In this document: in pieces, positions 58,329 through 64,000 of the stretch
Numbering within the stretch: the stretch's first letter is position 1
Layout of the letters: the number at the start of each line of letters is the position of its first letter
Assembly: GCF_041432775.1 (NCBI RefSeq)
Contig: NZ_JAPWAG010000002.1
Span: 124,001 to 188,000, forward strand
DNA: 64,000 nucleotides
Direction: 5' to 3'
From: Pauljensenia sp902373545
GTDB taxonomy: Bacteria; Actinomycetota; Actinomycetes; Actinomycetales; Actinomycetaceae
The notes under the pieces: generated by a model
Database searches by the model: none
What the model saw: only the letters and a program-made list of their open reading frames with translations
What the model was told of the DNA's origin: nothing
Translations under genes and position numbers: made by a program

Positions 58329-59681
58329 TCAGAGCGCCAGGTTCTCCTTGACGACGTCCGCCAGCGAAGCGGCGACGGAGTCGGCCTCCTCCTGGGTGGC
58401 GGCCTCGACCATGACGCGCACGAGAGGCTCGGTGCCCGAGGGGCGCAGCAGCACGCGGCCGGTATCGCCCAGGCGAGCCTCGGCAGCAGCAACCGCCGCA
58501 GCCACGGCCTCGTTCGTCGACGCGGCCGCGCGGTCCACGCCACCCACGTTGATGAGAGTCTGCGGCAGGCGCTGGATGAAGGACGTGAGGTCCGTCAGGG
58601 AGCGGCCGGACTCCTTCACCATGCGCGAGATGAGCAGAGAAGACAGGATGCCGTCACCGGTCGTCGCGTAGTCGCGGGCGATGATGTGGCCGGACTGCTC
58701 GCCGCCGAGCGAGTAGCCGGAAGCCAGCATCTCCTCAAGGACGTAGCGGTCGCCGACGCCGGTCTGCACGGTCTTAATGCCGACCTCGCGCATCGCGAGA
58801 ATCAGGCCGAGGTTACTCATAACCGTCACGACGAGCGTGTCGTGCGCGAGGGCGCCGCGCTCGCGCGCGTTGACGGCCAGGGCACCCATGATCTTGTCGC
58901 CGTCGATGAGCGTGCCCTCGTGGTCGACGGCCAGGCAGCGGTCAGCGTCGCCGTCGTAGGCGACACCGAAGTCACAGCCGGAGGCAACAACGGCGGCTTG
59001 CAGGGCCTCGGGGTGGGTCGAACCGGCGTTGAGGTTGATGTTGCGCCCGTCGGGTTCAGCGTTGATGACAGTGATCTCGGCACCGAGCTCACGGAAGACA
59101 GCCGGGCCGAACTCGTGGGCGGCACCGTTCGCGCAGTCGATCGCGATCTTCATGCCGCGCAGGTCGGTGCCGGTGGCCTCCACCAGGTGCGAAATGTAGG
59201 AATCGCGTGCCCACGCGTGATCGGCGTTAATCTCGCCGACGCCGTCGCCGGTCGGGCGATCCCACTCGGTGTTCACGAGGGCTTCGATCTGGTCCTCGAC
59301 CGCGTCGGCCAGCTTGTAGCCGCCGTGCGCGAAGAACTTGATGCCGTTGTCGGGCATGGGGTTATGGGAGGCCGAAATCATGACGCCCAGGTCCACGGTG
59401 TCCTCCGTGGCCGTCAGGTGGGCGACGGTGGGGGTGGTGACGACGCCGATGCGCGTAACGTCCATGCCGGCGCTGGCAAGGCCCGCAGCGAGGGCGTGAT
59501 CCAGGAATTCGCCCGAGATGCGCGTGTCACGCCCAATGATCGCGCGGGGCTTCGAACCGTCCGCGCGCCGAGCCCCACCGAACTGGCGGGCGGCGGCCTC
59601 GCCGAGCTGGAGCGCGAGATCCGCGGTGATGTCAACGTTTGCCAGTCCTCGCACGCCGTCCGTGCCGAACATCCTGGGCAT
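58329..59681 (-). CDS. glmM: Phosphoglucosamine mutase
   Basis: 450 residues, starting MPRMFGTDGVRGLANVDITA. Phosphoserine loop MISASHNPMPDNGIKF near residue 100; metal loop AYDGDADRCLAVD near 244; sugar loop GEQSGHII near 330; phosphate loop RPSGTEPLVRVMVEA near 416. It converts glucosamine-6-P to glucosamine-1-P after GlmS. ATG 59681 with GGAG upstream; the open frame further upstream is spurious. Confidence 0.97.
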   Translation of the reverse strand: MPRMFGTDGVRGLANVDITADLALQLGEAAARQFGGARRADGSKPRAIIGRDTRISGEFLDHALAAGLASAGMDVTRIGVVTTPTVAHLTATEDTVDLGVMISASHNPMPDNGIKFFAHGGYKLADAVEDQIEALVNTEWDRPTGDGVGEINADHAWARDSYISHLVEATGTDLRGMKIAIDCANGAAHEFGPAVFRELGAEITVINAEPDGRNINLNAGSTHPEALQAAVVASGCDFGVAYDGDADRCLAVDHEGTLIDGDKIMGALAVNARERGALAHDTLVVTVMSNLGLILAMREVGIKTVQTGVGDRYVLEEMLASGYSLGGEQSGHIIARDYATTGDGILSSLLISRMVKESGRSLTDLTSFIQRLPQTLINVGGVDRAAASTNEAVAAAVAAAEARLGDTGRVLLRPSGTEPLVRVMVEAATQEEADSVAASLADVVKENLAL

Positions 59682-59809
59682 AATGTCTCCGTTCAGTGGG
59701 TCATACGACTGGTCTAAGGGTACCCCGACTGCGCCCTCGACCTTGTACGAGGCCGTGGCCCGGACAGTGTCGGCGCTCACATTGCGGGCGGTGTTGACAG
59801 GAACAAGAA

Positions 59810-59839
59810 GGTCGCGCCCCGCGGGAGCGGGGCGCGACC
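59810..59839 (-). terminator. Terminator of the rplM-rpsI operon
   Basis: 12-bp stem GGTCGCGCCCCG / CGGGGCGCGACC 23 bases past the rpsI stop. Confidence 0.75.
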
Positions 59840-59862
59840 AACAGAAAATGTGCTGAAGGTGA

Positions 59863-60354
59863 TCAGCGCTTCGAGAACTGCGAAGCCTTGCGGGCCTTCT
59901 TGAGGCCTGCCTTCTTACGCTCGGTGGCGCGGGCGTCGCGGGTCAGGAAGCCAGCCTTCTTGAGGGCCGGACGGTTGGCGTCGCGGTCGATCTCGTTGAG
60001 GGCGCGCGACACGCCGAGGCGCAGGGCGCCGGCCTGGCCGGAGATGCCGCCGCCGTTGATGCGGGCGATGACGTCGAAGCGGCCGTCAATGTCGAGCAGG
60101 ACGAAGGGGGACTTCACCAGCTGCTGGTGCAGCTTGTTGGGGAAGTAGTCCTCAAGGGTGCGACCGTTGATGGTCCACTTGCCGGAGCCGGGGACCAGGC
60201 GAACGCGGGCAACGGCCTCCTTGCGGCGGCCCAGGCCCGCGCCGGGCGCGGTGATGGACTGGCCGGCACCGGCGGGCGCCGACTCGGTCTCGGACGTGTA
60301 GGAGCTGGGGACGATTTCCTCGTCCAGCTCAGCGGAAACGATGGTCTCAGCCAC
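59863..60354 (-). CDS. rpsI: Ribosomal protein S9
   Basis: 163 residues with the C-terminal SQFSKR and the S9 signature GGGISGQAGALRLGVSRAL near residue 99; GRRKEAVARVRLVPG near 43. A ~40-residue acidic N-terminal extension is common in high-GC actinobacteria. Co-transcribed with rplM, 40 bp downstream of it. Confidence 0.97.
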   Translation of the reverse strand: MAETIVSAELDEEIVPSSYTSETESAPAGAGQSITAPGAGLGRRKEAVARVRLVPGSGKWTINGRTLEDYFPNKLHQQLVKSPFVLLDIDGRFDVIARINGGGISGQAGALRLGVSRALNEIDRDANRPALKKAGFLTRDARATERKKAGLKKARKASQFSKR

Positions 60355-60394
60355 GGTTCTCCTCAGTGTTATAGGCGTTCAGCGACCTGTGAGG

Positions 60395-60838
60395 TCACTG
60401 AGCCACCTGGGTCAGTTCGTAGGGAACCGGCGACTGGCCGGCGTGGGGGTGCTCCGGGCCAGCGTAGACGTGCAGCTTCTTGAACTGCGCGCGGCCGAGG
60501 GAGTTGTGGGGAAGCATGCCCTTAACGGCCTTCTCGACGGCGCGCTCGGGCGTCGCGGCGAGGAGGTCACGGTAAGCGGTCGCGGTCAGGCCGCCGGGAC
60601 GTCCGGAGTGGCGGTACGCCATCTTCTGGTCCAGCTTCTTGCCGGTGAGGGCAACCTTGTCCGCGTTGATGATGATGACGTAGTCGCCCATGTCCATGTG
60701 AGGGGCGAACGTCGGCTTGTGCTTCCCACGGAGGAGGGCAGCGGTCTGAGCTGCCAGGCGACCGAGGACGACGTCGGTGGCGTCAATGACGTACCACTTC
60801 TTGTCCGCGTCCCCAGGCTTGGGTGAATAGGTGCGCAC
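60395..60838 (-). CDS. rplM: Ribosomal protein L13
   Basis: 147 residues, the family length, when the GTG at 60838 is used (VRTYSPKPGDADKKWYVIDA). GAAGG lies 8 bases upstream of it. The signature is LPHNSLGRAQFKKLHVYAG. A TTG start five codons upstream at 60853 is possible. The 203 bp before the gene (60839-61041) contain the likely ribosomal promoter, otherwise nothing recognised. Confidence 0.96.
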   Translation of the reverse strand: MRTYSPKPGDADKKWYVIDATDVVLGRLAAQTAALLRGKHKPTFAPHMDMGDYVIIINADKVALTGKKLDQKMAYRHSGRPGGLTATAYRDLLAATPERAVEKAVKGMLPHNSLGRAQFKKLHVYAGPEHPHAGQSPVPYELTQVAQ

Positions 60839-61041
60839 GGGCGTAACCTTCAATTCTTGTTGGTCATGGGACGCCGCGCCGGTTTTTCCGGGGGCATCCG
60901 CGATGAAACGGTTCGCGCGAGGCGTCGGCGAGCGCTCCTAGCGAGTGGGAGACACTAGGTACTCTGCTGACGCACAGCACTAGCCATATTATCGGTGCGT
61001 AGCCCGGCGGTCAAAGCGCGGCGAATACTGTGTCACATTCC

Positions 61042-61944
61042 TCAGCCGTCGTCGCCACAGCACGTGTCACGCCTGGCCCGGGCCTGATTGGCCCGTGCGC
61101 CCCACTGACTGGGATCGGGATAGTCGACACCTTCGAGGGTAAGGCCGTGCGCGGGGGCGATCGGCGCGGCCTCGGAGCGGGAACGGGCGGCGAGGATGGC
61201 GGCCGGGTAGTCCGTTCCGCGCGCGCCTGTTCCGACGAGGAGGAGGGCCCCGACGAGCGAGCGGACCATCGAGTGACAAAAGGCGTCGGCCTCGACGCGG
61301 AAGACGAGAGTGCCGTCCGCCTCGCGCTCGGCGCGCAGGGTACGCAGAGTGCGGATGGTCGTGGCCCCCTCGCGCGGTCGGCAGAACCCGAGGAAGTCAT
61401 GTTCTCCGAGGAGGGCAGCCCCGGCCTCGTTCATCACCGCCACATCGAGGGGATCCTCGACCCACAGGCGGTCCCAGCGTCCCAGCGGCTCGGGGCGGTC
61501 GGAGACCCGGTAGGCGTAGCGGCGCCCGAGCGCAGAAAAACGCGCATCGAAACTGGGGCCGACAACGGCAGCGGAGTAGATGCGCACGTCGCAGGTGCCG
61601 CGCGCGGCGGCCAGGTCGCGCCCACGCGCCCTCTCGCCGTAGCGGCCCGAGAGGATCTTGTTCAGCCTGCGCACGATCGACGAGGCCGTGGCCCCCTCAT
61701 CGGATTCCCTGCCCCTGGGGGCGAGCCGCGCCCAGGCCTCGTCGCTGATGTCCACGTGGCACACCTGGTGGCGCGCGTGTACGCCGGCGTCGGTGCGCCC
61801 GGCGACCGTCATCGTTGCCTCCTCGCGCGAGGCCATGGCCAGCGCCGCTTCAATCTCCCCCTGGACGGTGCGCAGGCCCGGCTGGGCCGCCCACCCGCGA
61901 AAGTCAGTACCGTCGTAACCCAGGTCGAGGCGCAGGCGCCGCAC
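61042..61944 (-). CDS. truA: tRNA pseudouridine(38-40) synthase TruA
   Basis: 300 residues. LDLGYDGTDFRGWAAQPGLR at the start; catalytic Asp in TVAGRTDAGVHARHQVCHVD near residue 52; YAYRVSDRP and FCRPREGATTIRTLRTLRAE; end HGLTLEGVDYP. Start GTG 61944 (GGGAG 8 bases upstream) is preferred over GTG 61950, which would overlap the kinase stop by 4 bp. Confidence 0.95.
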   Translation of the reverse strand: MRRLRLDLGYDGTDFRGWAAQPGLRTVQGEIEAALAMASREEATMTVAGRTDAGVHARHQVCHVDISDEAWARLAPRGRESDEGATASSIVRRLNKILSGRYGERARGRDLAAARGTCDVRIYSAAVVGPSFDARFSALGRRYAYRVSDRPEPLGRWDRLWVEDPLDVAVMNEAGAALLGEHDFLGFCRPREGATTIRTLRTLRAEREADGTLVFRVEADAFCHSMVRSLVGALLLVGTGARGTDYPAAILAARSRSEAAPIAPAHGLTLEGVDYPDPSQWGARANQARARRDTCCGDDG

Positions 61945-61946
61945 GC

Positions 61947-62696
61947 TCACAGCTCCCACGCTCGCACGCCGCCAATAATGCCCGCGTCATTAGGCACGAC
62001 GATGACGTCGTCGCCCATGAGATGCAGGTTCGACGCGGTAATCCGCTTCGAGTTACCGCCGCCCAAGTAGAGCCGATCCCACATGTACATCGGTCGCAGG
62101 CCATCGACGACGCGGCGCACGCGGCGCGACCAGTGAGTGTCGCCCAGGCGCAGGCGCTCATGCTCGCCGATGTAGTCGTCATAGGTTAGACCCCAGCGCA
62201 CCGGGCCCTGCGACACCTCAACGTGGGGGGCCAGCGCTCCCCCGTCGAAAACCGCGTTGCCCAGGCCTGTGCCCAGCGTGATGATCATTTCGAGGCCACG
62301 GCCCGTGATCGCGCCCGCGCCGGCGACCTCCGCGTCGTTGAGGACCTTGGTAGGAAGGCCCAGGGCCGCCGCGATCGCACGACCCATGTCGAAATGGTCC
62401 CAGCGCTCGACGAGCTCTGGCAGGACACGCGAGCGCGGACCGTCCCTCGTGATGTAGTGAGGCGTCGCAATGACCACTCCGTGGCGAATCATGCCGGGCA
62501 TCCCCATCGTCACGCGGGTCGCGGCGGGCAGCTCCCTCGCGAGGCCAACGACGGTCTCCACGAGCAGCTCAGGAGGCAGCGGGTAGGGTGTGGGAACCCT
62601 ACGCGGCGGAGCCATCATCGTTCCCCGCTCATCCACGACCGATCCCTTAATACCGCCGCCACCGCAGTCAATCGCCAAGGTCATCTCACGAGTCAT
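61947..62696 (-). CDS. ROK-family glucokinase, polyphosphate-glucokinase type
   Basis: 249 residues. ATP/polyP motif AIDCGGGGIKGSVVDERG near residue 8; MGMPGMIRHGVV near 63; catalytic region VLNDAEVAGAGAITGRGLEM near 117; LGTGLGNAVFDGGALAPHVE near 141. Compared with PPGK it keeps the shared length and order but lacks the Cys-rich ROK zinc motif, as PPGK does. It phosphorylates glucose using polyphosphate and/or ATP. Confidence 0.8.
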   Translation of the reverse strand: MTREMTLAIDCGGGGIKGSVVDERGTMMAPPRRVPTPYPLPPELLVETVVGLARELPAATRVTMGMPGMIRHGVVIATPHYITRDGPRSRVLPELVERWDHFDMGRAIAAALGLPTKVLNDAEVAGAGAITGRGLEMIITLGTGLGNAVFDGGALAPHVEVSQGPVRWGLTYDDYIGEHERLRLGDTHWSRRVRRVVDGLRPMYMWDRLYLGGGNSKRITASNLHLMGDDVIVVPNDAGIIGGVRAWEL

Positions 62697-62721
62697 GCAC
62701 CCAGGCTACCGGATACGGCAA

Positions 62722-62753
62722 GGGCCGGACACCCCATGCGGAATGTCCGGCCC
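62722..62753 (-). terminator. Terminator of rplQ
   Basis: 10-bp stem GGGCCGGACA / TGTCCGGCCC, 28 bases past the rplQ stop. Confidence 0.7.
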
Positions 62754-62781
62754 GATGCTCGAGTTGATCAGTGACTCACGA

Positions 62782-63351
62782 TCACTTCTCGTCGGCGACC
62801 TGCTCGGCGGCGTCAGCCTCCTTGCCGGCCTCGGCGGCAACTTCCTCGGCCTCGTTGGCCATGGCGAGATCGCCTTCCTCGCGAGCCTCTTCGGCGCGCT
62901 CGGCGGCAGCCTCGGCGGCCTTCTCAGCCTCGTCGGCAACGGCCTTCGCAGCCGTCTTCTCGGCAGCCTTCACGACGGCCTTCTTCTCGACCTTCTCCAT
63001 GACGAGCTCAATGCGCATCAGGGGAGCGTTGTCGCCCTTGCGGTTGCCGACGCGGATCAGGCGGGTGTAGCCGCCGGCGCGCTCGGAATCCATGGCGGGG
63101 ACGAGCTCCTCGAAGAGGATCGCGACGATGCCCTTGTTGGGGATCTTCTTCAGGACCGTACGGCGAGCGTGCTGGTCGCCGCGCTTGGCCTTGGTGATCA
63201 GCTTCTCGACGTAGGGGCGCAGCATCTTAGCCTTCGCCTCCGTGGTCGTGAGGCCGCGGTGTTCGATGAGCTGAGCCGCCAGGTTCGACAGAATCAGCTT
63301 CTGGTGTGCCGGGCTACCGCCCAGACGAGCACCCTTCTTGGGGGTGGGCAT
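62782..63351 (-). CDS. rplQ: Ribosomal protein L17 with acidic Ala/Glu-rich C-terminal tail
   Basis: 189 residues. The first ~120 are L17: MPTPKKGARLGGSPAHQKLI, EHRGLTTTEAKAKMLRPYVE and GGYTRLIRVGNRKGDNAPL. The remaining ~65 residues are an Ala/Glu-rich helical tail (AEKAAEAAAERAEEAREEGD), seen in other actinobacterial L17. Same strand as rpoA, 43 bp downstream of it. Confidence 0.96.
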   Translation of the reverse strand: MPTPKKGARLGGSPAHQKLILSNLAAQLIEHRGLTTTEAKAKMLRPYVEKLITKAKRGDQHARRTVLKKIPNKGIVAILFEELVPAMDSERAGGYTRLIRVGNRKGDNAPLMRIELVMEKVEKKAVVKAAEKTAAKAVADEAEKAAEAAAERAEEAREEGDLAMANEAEEVAAEAGKEADAAEQVADEK

Positions 63352-63394
63352 GTGTTTCTCCTACGGATTCAATGCGTCCATCGGACGCACGGGG

Positions 63395-64000
63395 TCAGAT
63401 GGACTGGTCGTCCGAAAAGATCGCGGCGGACTCCGAGTCGCCGAAGCTCGGCATGACCGAGTCCTTCAGCGTCATTCCGAGAGCCGCCAGGGACTCCTTG
63501 ATCTCTTCGATCGACTTGGTACCGAAGTTGCGGATGTCGAGCAGGTCGGCCTCCGAGTGAGCAACCAGCTCGCCCACGGTCAGGATGCCGCGGCGACGCA
63601 GCGCGTTGTAGGAACGCGACTGCAGGTTCAGGTTCTCGATCGGGAGGGCCAGATCGGCTGCGAGGGTGGCGTCGGTGGTGGAGGGACCCACCTCGATGCC
63701 TTCCGCTTCCTCGTTCAGTTCACGCATGAGGCCGAACAGCTCCACGAGCGTCTTGCCGGCCGAGGCCAGGGCGTCGCGCGGGGTAATGGCCGGCTTGGTC
63801 TCCACGTCGATGACGAGGCGATCGAAGTCGGTGCGCTGCTCGACACGCGTCGCCTCGACCTTGTAGGTCACCTTGACGACGGGCGAGTAGATCGAGTCGA
63901 TCGGAATGCGAGAGATCTCGGCCTGCGGATCCTTGTTCTGAGCGGCCGACACGTAGCCGCGGCCACGCTCGACGGTCAGCTCGATCTCCAGCTTGCCCTT
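63395..64000 (-). CDS. rpoA: RNA polymerase alpha subunit (partial, C-terminal two-thirds)
   Basis: 201 codons, continuing off the right edge. N-terminal domain end ERGRGYVSAAQNKDPQAEIS; C-terminal domain with LNLQSRSYNALRRRGILTVG and ADLLDIRNFGTKSIEEIKES, the DNA- and activator-contacting helices. The apparent start at 63952 is internal. Acidic tail ends SDDQSI. Confidence 0.97.
   Translation of the reverse strand, partial: KGKLEIELTVERGRGYVSAAQNKDPQAEISRIPIDSIYSPVVKVTYKVEATRVEQRTDFDRLVIDVETKPAITPRDALASAGKTLVELFGLMRELNEEAEGIEVGPSTTDATLAADLALPIENLNLQSRSYNALRRRGILTVGELVAHSEADLLDIRNFGTKSIEEIKESLAALGMTLKDSVMPSFGDSESAAIFSDDQSI

Noticed and set aside
1..64000. tRNA and rRNA genes
   Set aside because: No cloverleaf with an intact T-loop GTTCRANNC and paired acceptor stem was found by eye; a tRNAscan-SE run would settle it.

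Overview
The window is high-GC actinobacterial chromosome, most likely from the Actinomycetaceae (Schaalia/Actinomyces type). The support is gene content and order: WhiB3/WhiD-like regulator, groES with a CIRCE operator, guaB plus a guaB3-type partial gene, and the blocks rpoA-rplQ, rplM-rpsI-glmM, glmS, and nnr-alr-tsaE-tsaB-rimI-tsaD. From memory this is the order of the Mycobacterium tuberculosis region from rplQ/rpsI down to guaB2/guaB3, so the window reads as a conserved backbone interrupted by insertions. Species is an inference.

Layout. 0-10 kb: partial guaB3-type gene, DnaQ-like exonuclease, a repeat-rich gap, an F6P-aldolase/transaldolase-like gene, an inserted glycosyltransferase-TetR pair between two near-identical terminator hairpins, guaB, an AGE-family isomerase, a MerR-like regulator and a WhiB protein. 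9-19 kb: membrane-anchored DsbA-like protein, groES, a THUMP-like methyltransferase, a YbdK-like carboxylate-amine ligase, an MprF/DUF2156-like protein coupled to a membrane esterase, tsaD and a small membrane protein. 19-28 kb: sdhCAB, then rimI-tsaB-tsaE-alr-nnr. 28-37 kb: an accessory island with duplicated cassettes of a glycine-zipper protein, a small membrane protein and a DUF1795-like protein, an EspG/WXG100-like pair, and an opposing WXG-like / DUF1023 hydrolase / lipoprotein operon; remnants of nnr and of a sugar transporter lie in it. 37.9-40.6 kb: intact GRP-type transporter and a three-gene module that looks like a toxin-antitoxin-SecB-like chaperone (TAC) system between identical 35-bp terminator repeats. 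40.8-43.9 kb: glmS and divergent coaA. 43.9-58.2 kb: a glycan-use island (large secreted repeat protein, sugar ABC importer without ATPase, GH2 beta-galactosidase, LacI regulator), two tandem proteins of unknown function and a decapitated sialidase. 58.3-64 kb: glmM, rpsI, rplM, truA, a polyphosphate-glucokinase-like ROK kinase, rplQ and the 3' part of rpoA.

A recurring theme is repeat DNA at insertion points. A roughly 109-bp element with 13-bp terminal inverted repeats occurs four times (1.5, 28.2, 57.5 and 57.7 kb), each time beside short tandem repeats, several of them with a 19-bp period. Duplicated terminator hairpins bracket two insertions. The nnr/transporter remnants suggest that the 28-39 kb segment arose by duplication followed by reciprocal decay.

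Functional links: GlmS and GlmM make amino-sugar precursors; TsaB, TsaD and TsaE form the t6A tRNA-modification machinery; the LacI gene, beta-galactosidase, ABC operon and secreted protein share related palindromic sites and probably form one regulon. No tRNA, rRNA, CRISPR array, intact transposase or prophage was recognised.
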